From the NCBI GenBank assembly GCA_914767715.1, contig OU612075.1:16492001-16556000 (forward strand): a stretch of 64,000 bases of DNA, given 5' to 3'. Positions 33,931-46,400 of the stretch are shown here, one piece after another. Source of the stretch: Membranipora membranacea (Eukaryota; Bryozoa; Gymnolaemata; Cheilostomatida; Membraniporidae). The notes under the pieces were generated by a model. The model was given only the letters and a program-made list of their open reading frames with translations, had not been told where the DNA came from and searched no databases. Numbering within the stretch: the first letter of the stretch is position 1; every line of letters begins with the position of its first letter. Both the position numbers and the translations under genes were made by a program.

Positions 33931-34318
33931 TTATGGTTTTCAGGCTTGTCAAAATTTTTCCCAAAAGTAATAAAGAGACCTTTGCAACACATGGGTATTT
34001 CCCAACACAGACACTGATGTTGTTAGCTACATGCTCTCATGATGAATATGTTAAATTTGGGAAAACTCCAAATGTGGATGAGATTGAGGCGGGATCCCAT
34101 CAGAAATGAAGAGGCAGGAAGGCGCAACATCACGAGACATAGAAAGACATCCTTTCCATTATGATTTATAATGTGAATTGTACTCAGCTGATGTATCATG
34201 TAGATGAAGAAGTTTAATATACTCACTCTTGCCCGGACTTCATCTTAAACTGCTCATGTAAATTATGCACTAAATTTGTGATTTAGCCAAAAACTGAGGC
34301 TTGCATGATGCTATTAAT
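33931..34318 (+). pseudogene. Broken copy of the last WDR55 exon and its 3' UTR
   Basis: Starting with the intron end TTTATGGTTTTCAG, 33944 onward copies exon 24094-24343 (LVNILPN..., then ATCSHDEYVKF). It has an 18-bp in-frame deletion before TTGTTAGCTAC, a TGG to GGG change in the last WD blade, and AGA to TGA at 34106-34108, which removes the basic tail. Homology continues through the 3' UTR (CTTGCCCGG, ACTGAGGC, GATGCTATTAAT). Because the flanking intron is included, this is a DNA-level duplication and not a retrocopy. Confidence 0.88.
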
Positions 34319-36813
34319 CCGATTGCCCGCTTGTGTAACCACAAAACGCGGGGAGGGGGGGGGTTTGACCCGCATATTGTGGTTGGTTGGTGTGCTAGGG
34401 GCCCAATTTCATTAATCCTAACGTCAATTTGTGTAACCACAATATGTTTCACACGGACTCATTTGTCATGATGCACTGGTTGGTGAATATAATAAAGTAT
34501 ATAAATATATCAACAAATAAATACGCTAAGGAGAAATAGACCCTACATATTGTGGTGACACCAATCGACATTAACTTGTGATTAATGCAATTGGGCCCTA
34601 AACAGTGTTTACCCGACAAGACACCATGTCCTGCGGGAGAGTCTTTTACATGCCTACACAAAATGTTGTTGCATTTGAGCTAATAAGGGCTCCCTGGCAG
34701 TTTCTCAAACGCACCCATGTCTAGCTGCAGTCTCAAAACATGCCTCAGTTGTTGTATGCTAATGATGATGCGCCTACTTTTCACATGAATATATGAACCA
34801 TTTCATACTGAGTTTCTATTTGCTAGTATCTGAGCATGAGTCATTGTTATTACAATATGACTTGAGAATGATGCTGTATTTTTTAAGTCAGTATAAAGTA
34901 TGTAAAACACACTCTATTTGCTAGAAACCCCCTCTGCCTCTTTGTAAGAGTAGCCGTACGCGGCGGGCATGGGTATAGGGAACCAAACCACCAAACTTCG
35001 GATCAGATAATCTGGAGCTGCGAGTTGATGCCGCTTGTGGTCCATCGCAGTACACGTCGTAAATGTAATTATAGTAAATGTGATTGTGAAAATTACTCTG
35101 CTGGTTTTCATAAATGTATTATGAGTTTGAATGAGGGGTGGTATTTAGCCATTTCTTCTATTTTAAGAAAAAACATTTTGTAAACATGTTATGAGGCACT
35201 GGATATGGGTTTCCATATATGTGTGTTTATCATAGACATAAAACTGAAGTTTTGTGGGTAATACATAACAAGCTATAAACACATAAATATGGTCATATTT
35301 CTATTTTATTACGAGTCAAAGGAAAAGGGGGAAACAAGAAATGAATAATAATAATGTATATTATATGGGACACACACACCTTTCCAAGATAGGTGAAGAC
35401 GTTCAGTTCACTGTAGCGTATGGTGAGTGATGTACCTTATAAATGACATGTACATTTCTAAGGTTTGTGAAGAGAAAATTAATAGCCTTTCTTCACACGA
35501 AGGCCTGTCAACGTAAAACTGTGACGTTAGCAGTAAAAGAGCTAACAACGCAACAATCATCGCTAAAGCTATTTGTGTGGCTATTTGCAATGGCTACATC
35601 TTGAGAATAGCTGAGACCAAGAACAAAAGCGCACTGCTACCAAACTTGCTGGGATGTGCCAGCACAACCAATGTCAGGGCTGTTATCTTCCCTGTGTAAT
35701 GCATCGCACCCAACCATTGATATGTAGATTCATATTAATATTCATTATATATTAGTATATTTATATATCAATAGACAGTTTTCTGAGCTCGGATTTAGGC
35801 CTCAGTTCGAAGTTGTCCCTCTAGTTTGGTACTTTTAACCCACGCCGCATAGGAAAAACGTGCTGAAAAGAGGGTTTTCTTGGTAACCGCTTATAATAGG
35901 ATAAAAATTATTTTTGTTTCAGAATCTGCAGCATTGAAAACTCATATGGACATAGTTTGGGAAATCATTTTAGTATTTGGATAGTCAATTATAGCATTTT
36001 CTGCCAGTTTTGCGGACAATTTGACAGAATTTTTCATGAGTTTCATCACTAAAATTAAGATTGATCAACATTCAAGCCTCCCAATGTTTTGGAAACCCTG
36101 TCTCACAGGGTTTTCAATGGTGCAGACTCTGAATCAAAAATCAGTTTTTCCCTAACATGAGCGGTTTTCAAGATAACCCTCTTTCAGCAGGTTTTTCCCA
36201 TGCGGCGAGGGTTATAAGTACCAAACTGGAGAGAGGACAACTCCGAATTGAGACATAAATAAGAGCTCAGAAAACTGTCTATGCACCCAACTATCAGGCA
36301 ACTAACCAACATTGGTTACAATTGAATGTATAGCACCATTATTGTGCATTTTACAAATTGGAAATAACCGCTTAACTTAAATTCTTAGACTATCTGATAG
36401 GTCTGCAAATTCACATATGGACAACTGGTTTGAGTCTGTTTCTGATGAGGCTATCACAAATTGTACAACTCATATTTATTTCTTCCAACCACATATGACA
36501 AGGAAAATTCATCCAAAACTATAGCGTGTCATAAAATAGTTGCGGGTTTTTGTATCAGTTCTCTCAATAAAATAGATCAGTTTTTGTTACTTATTATCAG
36601 CCAATCACTGTTGACTGCCGATGACTAACCAGAGCGACAGATTATTATAAAACCATAGCTGCACGTTATTTCAAAAGCTGTTGTAAAGATATAAAAATAT
36701 TAAAAGATATGAAGAGTTATTTATCTCAATGACTGCAAAGACAATTCATTCAATTCCACTGGCTTGAAATAGTTTTTGCTTATTTTGACAGTTGTTACAG
36801 AAAAGGGTTAAAC
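34319..36813. other. Gene-free stretch with one large fold-back element
   Basis: No gene is visible. The 35771-36282 element is the only clear structure. Confidence 0.6.
35771..36282. mobile_element. 512-bp fold-back element, possibly mariner-type
   Basis: ATAGACAGTTTTCTGAGCTC at the left is exactly inverted at the right. Inner matches include TTTGGTACTT against AAGTACCAAA and GAGGGTTTTCTTGG against CAAGATAACCCTC. TA at both borders would fit a TA target duplication. Confidence 0.82.
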
Positions 36814-36819
36814 TTTATT
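36814..36819 (-). terminator. Polyadenylation signal of the TSP1 gene
   Basis: AATAAA on the minus strand lies 70 bp past the stop codon of the basic-tail exon. Confidence 0.6.
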
Positions 36820-36889
36820 TATCTTCAACGAGCCCCATGAGTGTTTGCTGAGTTCGATGAGATCGTATTTGTCAGCTCATAGTGAAATA

Positions 36890-39800
36890 TTATCCTTGTC
36901 TTAAATTCCTGTTTCTCTGTCTCCTGCCTTTTTCTTGTCCGCTGACTTTCTTGACACGCCTGATTTTCTTGCCTTGACGGTTGTTTTTTCTACCACTGTT
37001 ATCTCCACCAGCGTTATTCCTTGACCCACTATTGTTCCTCCTGGGACAGCATTGTGTTCTCTGTCTGCACACTCTCTCATTATAGGCACAAATTAGAACG
37101 TTGTAATCGGTGGATCAACTGGAGAAACCGTAGTAGCTGTAGTAAGCGGACATTGCTGCAATACAAACTTACAATTACGATTCTGTCCTATGGTACCAGA
37201 AAATTAGGACATCCAATAATGATAACACACTAATTCTTGTACTCATAAAATAACCGAGGGAGACCAACTTCTGTTGTTGATGTAAGAGCAATTATATGAA
37301 ATGTCTCTGGTTAGGCAACCCGAAATACCGATGATAACATTTAAATGAAGAAAGAACTCACCGATATGATACACTCTCTTGATTTTTCAGCCTCTCCCAA
37401 TCCACCATTGATACAGCTCAGTCCGTTATTGGACAGAGGGGGATTGTTGCAAACCCTTACAGCTCTTTGGGTGGCTGGAACTCCAGGTGTTCTACATGTG
37501 ACTGAGCATGAGCCCAGCATGAGCCCCGTTTGACCATGGTCCATAGCCACCATTCTGGCGTGTATCAATAACTCAGGGAGTTGTTACTGGAGCTGTCAAT
37601 GGGCATGCCTGTAAAGATATTGAAAATGAAGTACTCTCAGAGCTAAATTCAAGCTTGACAGAAATATGCGGGTAACTTCTGAGGTAAAATTGACCACACT
37701 GTCATAATGCACTCGATTATTCTTAATTTGATGACTGATGATTTTGTTTGACAAATAAATATTAGATGTTAGTATGTGGACCTAGATTCTTGAGTTGAAT
37801 TTCCTTTTAGACATTAATGGTCATTAAACCTGGAAGAAATATTTAATCTATCTTCATTGTCTCACTGAGTGAATCACCGGCAAAATACAGTTCACATATG
37901 TAGTTTCGCACACTGCTCCACCGCGTCTACACAGCTTTTTAACTTCCCTAGTTCCTGTACCACATGTTACTGAAAATCTTCCCTGGGTTGTTCTGCAGCC
38001 ACCTCCACCAGTTCCGGGAGAGCTTCCGCTACCTGTGCATGCCTGTAGTGTGATTAATTGAATTTTTTATCATTCCACGCTTCTATAAGACCTAGCGAAG
38101 GTTCCTCCAGTACATATTAATTCTATATCTATTCATATACAAGTACATGCATATCATGTATAAAAGTCAATAGAATATCAATTTATGTTTGAAAGGCATA
38201 ATAATAATAACGATATAATAATATGTCATTGATAATCATGCAATTCCTAAGAACACGCTGATGCTGATATGAGCACAAACCTGAGTGTTGCATGATGCAC
38301 ATGGGCATGTGTTTCCACCTGCTAATGCTGCAGGGTTGGTGCAAGTACGAGTCCGTGTTTTTGTTCCACAACCACAAGGCTTTGAGCAAGTTCCATACTC
38401 GCAATATGCACTCCAGTTCCCATCACACTGCATCAGAAATATCGAAATCATTTTATAATGACAATAATTATTTATCTTTTACTTTCACAGGTGTTCACTT
38501 AGGAACAGATGTCTTTTTAAATATCATTACTCTATTTGATATACAAATACTAGTATATTATCCCACCAAAAAAGTATAGTTATATAGCCGTTTTTAGATT
38601 TATCGTGACATTTTATCACAGGACGATTTTTTTATTACTTTTTATACCGAAAAACCAAACAACAAAAAGCAACAAACTCATCCAAGACGGTTCCAAGCCC
38701 TGTTGCATGAATGAGGAGGGGCTGTTACAATCATCATCAATCGTCAATGTAATTTCATATCTTTTGGAATTACACAACTGTCCTAAATTACATTCAACTA
38801 CATTGATCTGACCACCTGAGCCGAACAGCTATGGATCTTTTCCATAGATTTAAAAACAGTACTGTCTTAAAATCTGTGGTCTTTTCAGTGGTTTCAGATC
38901 TTATCAGTTCTAGTATATAATAAAATTATTACTTTGTCAGTAGATTTTCACATTTTCCAATGATAATGACATAGTGTGCGTTATTGAGAGAAATTGATCC
39001 AAATTCACTACCATAGGCAAAAAAGTACTTGGATATCATATCAAAAAAGGCTGAGAAGAAACATAATCCATCCCGTACACGGTTGTGAAGTCAGCTAACA
39101 TACAAGCTCTTTTATAGGCGTTGATTTTCTGATGGTAAGCTGAGATCATCACCAAAAAAGTTACAAGAACTTTTGTCTATCTTTACTAAATATGTAGCTA
39201 AAATGTGCTTATAATACCTCACAGAAGTATTGATGAGAAATCACATCTTTATCCTAGCGCACAGCTTTGTTAAATAAAAGTTTTATCTTTACTTTAACAA
39301 AATCAAATGCAACCAAAACCAATCGCAGATATGCATTATTTTCTGTGTGAAGAATTCCCTCATTTTGTGATATTAAATAACCTCTGCAATCATTGACAAA
39401 CTGAGTTTCCCCCTGAATCGAAATTATAACCTTAGTTGATAATTATATTTCTAAATAAAGTGCTTCCATGTTTGTGCATTGAATTTTCCATTTGGGTAAT
39501 ATGGAGTATGTCATGCAGATCTCGTGCACGCCATTGTCTCTGTGGATAATCCTGGGCAATCTGTCCCAGTACCGGCCTTTGAAGGGTCCGAGCATGATCT
39601 GGTTCTGGTTAGGGTTTCTGATCCACATGTGACGCTGCAAGCTCCGTTTGACCATACACTCCATCCTCCATCAATGTTACACTGTAATATAAAACGGGAA
39701 TATCACAAATAAGAAGTTGCTGACCATAACATAAATTACATATTATTGATTCTGTTTCAAGCTACATTACAAAATTGATGCTATGTGAGAAAGTGAGGAT

Positions 39801-42241
39801 TGAAAACTGTGCACCACTATGAATAAAACATTGTTATGAACTTACGACACCCCGATTACAATCGACAGTATGGGTAGCTGACCCCGGACATCCTAGTCCT
39901 GATCCAACTTGGGTTGGGTTATTACATCTTCTGGTATCAGTTTGACTACCAGCTCCGCAGGTAACAGTGCAAGTTCCATCCTGCCAGCTTCCCCACATAC
40001 CGTTGACATCGCACTGTAGAATATGATGGATAGGTCAATCTGAGTTCTCAAATATTTGCATGGAAATACAATAAAACTATGAGTAAAAAAACTGTTAATA
40101 TTGATGAAGATGATCGTTTATATTAATGTGCCATAGTACGATGACAGTAATACGAGCATTTTGTGGATGAGAGGCGAATTTAGTCATACTCATAATCTGA
40201 ATTGTTAAAAGCTCAATCTTGAAAGTTGCATGCAGCGCGCTCAGTAATGCTCTCTAGCCAGCTCTCTGAATACATTATCTCATGTTTGAAGTTTTGGTTG
40301 TGTGCAAAAATTGGTTAATTAGTGACCCTGCTGTAAATCTTGGTCTGCATAGCACTGATGAACAAAAATTATAGCAGTTGAACTTACCGTCCCTGGAAAG
40401 CAAGTAGTAATTTCGCTGGCTGGTCCCTGACATGCGGCACCGCCATTCATACCTGCCATTCCTGGTCCACAAGAAACTGAGCATTCTCCCTGAGACCATT
40501 GTGTATAACCTCCATCATCTGGACACTGGAAGGAGTATGGAGAAATGGTTTGTTGTTACAAGATTGATTATCCCAAGTTCAGCACATTGACAGAAATTTT
40601 CAGTGCTAGACAGTTCAGTCAAGATCCTCTGGTAATCAACTGTCTCACAGCAGAAAAAGGCAGCCTTTGGTTAAATGCAACTAACTTAAGAGTTTGAGAT
40701 ACTCACATTAACATTAGTATTGCAGATGAAGGCTGTATCTATGCTCGTCCCTGTGCAGTCATTACCATTAAACTGAGGAGCAGGATTAGTACAAGTCCTC
40801 TGTCTTGATTGCCTTTTTGTCACACATATCACAGAACAGAGCCCAACTGTCACCCATTGTGTATATTCTCCATTTATAGCACACTGAAATTAATAATCAT
40901 ATTATATAAAACTAAACATAATGAGCAAAGGCACTACATTCTCTTGTATCTTGTAAAGAAAAATTTCCATCAGTACTGAAGGAATGGATCAGTATACTAG
41001 CTCCGCAGATCATCTGCATCAATTATCAAGCAGTTGACAGGCTCGTGGCCATGTCATTAAACTTTCACTCTTGGTCAAAATTGGATATTGCTCGCATCAA
41101 GACAGGTTGTGAGTGGGAAATGTGACGGACTGGTCATGGAATATATTACTTTTATTTTACTCATGATTATTTTGAGGTTTTCTTTCTCTAGCTTTCTACT
41201 TTTTGACCCATGATACCCATTGTTGTATGAATAAACAAATTCATATTGTAATTAGTATTCTTTGATGACATAATATAAACATTTACCCTTGGAAAAGCTG
41301 GGAAACAAGGCATCATCATTGAGTCCAGTCCTGGACAGAACATTCCGGCCCCCACTTGCCCCTGACAGGTTCTCATAAACAACGCCATTCCATTCGTAGT
41401 AGCAGTGTTGCAGGTTAAGTCACATATTCCTGTTTGTGCCCATGCTGACCAGGCTCCGTCCAGTGGACACTGTAAATTCAAAAAGAACTTTCAGGAATGC
41501 ATTGATAATAAATCTAGTTGTTAGACAGTATATACCTCTAAACTGGGCACTGCAAATACAACAAAAGCCAATTTTATTTACCTAATGTATGGCGTATGGC
41601 TAGCATCAATATCAAATCAAGGTCGTAGTTACCTGTTATTTAGTGATAATACGTTTGGTTCAAGTACGCCATCTTTGAAGTTGACCAAGTTTGGTCCGTT
41701 TGCCTACAGTCTGAGCTGCTCATGATCCACCAGTGGTAGGGGAGCGACTGGAATGCTGGCAATTGGATCAAACTTGTTCTATCTTTCAACTGAGCATGAG
41801 AACTTTCAAATTAAAACTGTTCTGGCTAGATATCAGTATTTGATGAGCCTACTTATGATTTTGGTGTAAAGTAGGAATTTAAATAAATAATCAATGTTAG
41901 TCTTAATTTAAACTTTCTTAGTTAGTCTTAATCTTCCATATTTCATTTTTTATTATTTATTATTGTTTTGTTTTGACAAACTCAGAAGAACATAATTTTA
42001 ATGATGAAGATTATTTGTCAATTAATGTTTAAAAAAAAAGAAAAGAAAAGAGTTTATAAATTTCACTTACAATTGTTGCGTTGCATACTGTTGCGGAATT
42101 CCTCGTAGATGGACCTGTACAGTTAGCGCCACCGTTCGATGGTGGTGTACATGTTCTGGTTTGTGTTAACACTCCGCTACCACAGGTAACTGAACATGTT
42201 GTTGAGTCTACCCAGTTGGACCATACTCCATCAACAGGACA
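36890..42241 (-). CDS. Tandem thrombospondin type-1 repeat protein, one repeat per exon (5' end not found)
   Basis: Exons on the minus strand: 42071-42241, 41287-41469, 40707-40883, 40388-40525, 39846-40013, 39511-39681, 38281-38427, 37866-38042, 37362-37608 and 36890-37075. Most start with C-x-x-[DN]-G and carry the TSP1 core W-S-x-W...C-S-V-T-C-G-x-G...R-x-R-x-C. TSP1 repeats are about 55 residues with three disulfides, often C- and O-glycosylated, and bind matrix, glycosaminoglycans or receptors. The first five exons are all phase 0 and multiples of three, so repeats can be skipped or added without breaking frame. The last exon is a basic tail (RVCRQRTQCC, then many Arg/Lys/Asn/Gly) ending in TAA at 36890-36892, with AATAAA on the same strand at 36814-36819. 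Two exons are problematic: 39511-39681 has no GT donor before a TGA, and 37362-37608 is 247 nt long. No signal-peptide exon was recognised right of 42241. Confidence 0.78.
37362..37608 (-). CDS. TSP1 exon with an 11-bp tandem duplication and broken phase
   Basis: The core GGYGPWSNG and the following GSCSVTC lie in different frames. Between them GGGCTCATGCT occurs twice in tandem. The exon is 247 nt, one more than a multiple of three, whereas the phases of its neighbours call for a multiple of three. A frame open from about 37575 exists if an internal acceptor is used (for example after CCCTGAG). Confidence 0.55.
39511..39681 (-). CDS. TSP1 exon without a donor (alternative last exon or decayed)
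   Basis: A good repeat (NIDGGWSVWSNGACSVTCGS, then TRTRSC) runs into ...MACTRSA and TGA, right where its siblings have a donor. No GT occurs close to that point except a weak GTGCAC in the wrong phase. The exons on both sides are phase 0, so it can be skipped, or used as a last exon giving a shorter protein. Confidence 0.65.
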   Translation of the reverse strand, partial: CNIDGGWSVWSNGACSVTCGSETLTRTRSCSDPSKAGTGTDCPGLSTETMACTRSA

Positions 42242-43411
42242 CTGAAAAAGGTTTCACCAGGTATCAGTAGATAATAATGTTGGAATAATGGCAAAGGCTA
42301 CCCAATGTTACAGATGATAATGCCCTATTACTCTCCAATTAATCCCCTACACTTATCTTGAAATACATTTGCCATATTCAGTGTTCTGTTTTTCAGATCT
42401 CATTCAATAATGACTGTTACATACAAGTGATTGGTAATAAATACATCAACAGCGATAGTTTACCAAGCTATTCTAGCCTTCAATACTCGGTTTTAAAACA
42501 CACGGTGGATCACTAAGTGGACACAAGTATTATTACCCAGGGCCGTAGTTTTGAGAAAAATATTGGGGAGGCAGAAGCCCAAAGCATCACTAGGAGAGGT
42601 GCTGTAGGCTCCGTCCCAAATAATTTAGGTCATATAATAGCGAATGGAAATCCCAGAGGAGCTGATTCTGACTTGGATTTTCCAGTTAGTGTTTTTAGGC
42701 CACTGTATTTAGCTTTCTAGGGGAGGAAGTGCCTTCCTGCCTCCCCTAGAACTACGGGCCTGTTATCACAAGGACTTTTCAGCAACATGAAAGGATCATC
42801 ATTAAGAAACAAAATCTAACACTGATAATAACTGTTAGTAATAATTGAAAGTTCCCTCTTTTGTGGAGATCAAATTTTTACAGACATCTAGGTGTGACTC
42901 TAGGTTTAATTAATGGGGCAAAGACTGTTTTCTTTGGCAAATTTGCAACATGCTTAATGAAATTCTTTATTAAGAAACTAAAGTTCCATACACTAGTAGC
43001 AAGCTCTTTTTATGACAAAGTATATGCAAGATATTCATTTTGCTCAATGTTTAATTTTGCCTTTGAGAAAAACCCAACAAATGACGAGTATTTGTTGTTT
43101 AATCTGCTGTACATGCTGAACTGATGAATTTTATGTGAGAGCATTTTTAAGCCAATGAATAAATAAATGTTAATCAACATTTCTCACAGCGGAAAAAAAA
43201 GTCATTATTGCTATCATTATCATTATACACAAACTATTTGTGGATCGAATTGGTGATTACGTGACGATAGAGGCATGTTAACAGACTCGACCTTCAAAGT
43301 TTTTGATATCTGTAGACTTGTGTGTATTATGATTTTTATCACAATACACAAATATCTCATCACTGTATAGTATATAATGGAATCGAGATAAGTGGTTAAA
43401 ATTTCACAACC
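42242..43411. other. Intergenic, between the divergent TSP1 gene and NHL copy 2
   Basis: The TSP1 promoter and any signal-peptide exon should be here, but I could not recognise one. A MITE fills 42538-42762. Confidence 0.5.
42538..42762. mobile_element. 225-bp MITE with CAGGGCCGTAG / CTACGGGCCTG termini
   Basis: Imperfect terminal inverted repeats (CAGGGCCGTAGTTTTGAG, inverse of CTAGAACTACGGGCCTG) include an inner GGGGAGGC / GCCTCCCC. Related pieces lie at 51186-51297 (reverse orientation) and 57372-58217. Confidence 0.8.
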
Positions 43412-43437
43412 TGTCATGTTGAGTCTACCAGTCAGCT

Positions 43438-46400
43438 ATGATGGCTCTCTTTTCATGGAGCTCAGCAGTTTACATTGTAAGTATATTAATATTTAAATTT
43501 CATGCTGTACAGAACCTAGCTGTAGACGATGTAGAAGTCTCTTACCATTTTGCTACATCAGTTACACATAAATAACTAATATGTTTATGTGCTACACATA
43601 ATCACATAGATCTACTATAATTTATTTGCAGGTTGTAGCAGCTGTTTGTCTGAGGTCTAGCGATGCTTGTATGCGGTCGAACCGTATACCCAAGTAAGTC
43701 TATTATATAGTGTATAACAGATCATTGAAATGAATTTATAAGTTGGCGGTCTCAAAATTCATACTGGTTCTGGTATCATATCAAACATTTCCAATGTTAT
43801 TTTTTGACCAGCTCTCCAGGTAATTCCAATCACTAATTAGATCCTTGTATTGCACTAAAACAAATTAACGAATTTATTCAGCTTACCATTAAGAGAGAGG
43901 ATGGAGACCTTCACCAGAACGGAGGGAGCAGTCTTACACATGGAAGCTGACTTGAGAAATCCTGGAAGTATACTTTACTCTGAGGGTCCCTCCCTACAAA
44001 CCACCGACGGGCTGACAATAACACGCGTTGCTGGAGATGTTCGGATACTAGGATACCAGGAGGGTCCAAACAAAGATGCCAAGTTTCGAGATATCACAGG
44101 GTTTCATCAGCTGAACCAAGATGAAGTGGTGATTGCAGACAAGTACAACCAATGCTTGAGGAAAGTCAACCGCAAATCTGGAGTCACATCAACATACGCT
44201 GGGAAGTGTGGCTTTGAAGGCAACCAAGATGGAGCCCCCTATGATGCCAGATTCTACCATCCAACAGGAGTGTTCGGTCCAATTGGTGTACATGCGCATG
44301 AGACCACAGTGCTTGATGGAAAACTGATTGAACTAAAACTGGTTGGCATTCTTTATGTCACAGACACCGGAAATGAGGCTGTCAAAAGAATACTCCCAGA
44401 TGGAAAAGTAGATACTCTCATAAAATCTGAGAAACTGCGAGGTTTAAGTTTTCTTATCAGCCATGAAGGTGACGTTGATAAAAAAATTGGGTTTTGGGGA
44501 ATGGTAACAACAGACAGAGGTGTTCTGAATATCAGGGGCACTGAAATTGAAGTTGCTATTGCGACAGCAGCAGTGAAACAAGAGGTTGGGGATGAAGACT
44601 CAAGCAACCAAACGGAACCAATAACCCCTAGCCCTCTGGAGATACTTTTTTCTATATATGACAATCAAATTTTAATCGCATTTTTTCTGGATGGAAGCAA
44701 TTATTTGAGAGGTATAACCGGAAAAGTGTCTGGAGCAGAGAAAACTATACGTTTATGTACAGGTGTTGCCGGGGCAGTAGATGGCTCCTTTAATAGCTGT
44801 CAGCTTGACCGCCCTTCATCTCTACTGGGAAATAATGGCAGTCTCTTCATCGGAGAGCAGGGAGCAATCAGAGTAATTCCAGGTAAGTTTGAAATGAGGA
44901 ACATGATACCAGTAGTATACTGCCACTTGAGGAAATCTGTGTGATCATATTAAATTGTGGATATATCCTGATATTAGTATTTTATTTGTCTGCTCCTGTA
45001 ATTTCACAAACTTTAAGGGGCATTGTACATCTGCGCATTTTATCTCAACAGGTAGAGGATCGCTTTATGATACACCTCATACTCTGTTCCCTCCCTCAAC
45101 AACACTTCCAACACCTGCCTGTGTATCGCGCAACATGACCCTCTATCTCAACCCAGGACAGATATACGCCAATGCCAACCCAACTCCAGATGTGAATCTG
45201 AGGCTATCGGCTGGAAGCCACACCTACCATGATAAGAAGTCTGACTGTACTATGCACATCAGAGTCATTCAGCGCAGTGGGTATCAGGCCTAATCATATT
45301 ATAAATTAAATAACATATATTATTATTATTACATATATATACATATATGTATATATATATATATCAACTGATTATCTTTCACTGCTTGTTTCTATTTAAA
45401 TTCACGATGACTACATCCAGACTGCGGCAGGAATAACTTAACTGAACCTAGGAGAAAAAGAATACACCTGTTCGATCATGTAAATTGCAAAAACTTATCA
45501 CCTTGATTATTTTGCAAAAACAACCCTTGAGCATCAGAATTATGAATTATATAATATACACTGGACTATGATGTTCATGGGTTGTAGATTCAAATATTAT
45601 TGATTTGTGAAAAATCTAACCATGTAGGAACATGTCCTCAGATTGGAACTGATTCCCCTCACTTAGTTCATTTGATAATATTTTAGGTAATGCAACCACT
45701 CTGACCACTGAATGCCCTAAGGTAATTCGAGCGGTTGTCTCCCCATCTACTGGACTAGCAAAACTCGACCTTGAATCCTTCAACTTGAAGCACAGACTAA
45801 AGCTTCCGATCGGTACATATGAATATGAAGTGCTCGGAAATGGGCGAAACTGCTCTTTGAAGGTCGAGATAAAGGGTAATGTCCAATGTCTATCTGTAGC
45901 CAGATAAAATTGTGCATTTTGATAAGGATTATTTGTTTTCATGCTCATGATAGCTCACTTCAGTTGTACTGGCCATTATCAAGTTGCTGAAAGAGACCCT
46001 CAAATAAATGCTAATATATGAAGAAAACAAATTTATTTTAGCTGCTTTTTTTTCCGCCGGGAAAGCAAGCAAGCAAGCTATTTTGGATATTTGGCTACTT
46101 TTCCGTGATGAAAATGACTTGAGTTTACGCCGATGACTATTATTTATACATGATGTGCATGCTGCTGTAAAACAGAATGATAGAATACTTTGTTACTATC
46201 CAGAGTAAGGAATTACAACTAGGATATGATAGATTAAACTATTACCTCTGTTTTTAAACCCCATAGCCGGCGAAAGTTAATGATCTCTGATTACTTTATG
46301 CTACCCAAACGCCCCCACCTCCATGAAGTCATTTGTCGACCATTGTTACATGCCGACTCAGATACAGCGAGTAGGATAACAAATTAAGCAAGGTTGTTGA

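Noticed and set aside
43223-43417. Minus-strand ORF as a first exon of the TSP1 gene
   Set aside because: It has no signal-peptide shape and no donor in phase 0 that joins to 42241, and it overlaps the NHL copy 2 upstream region.
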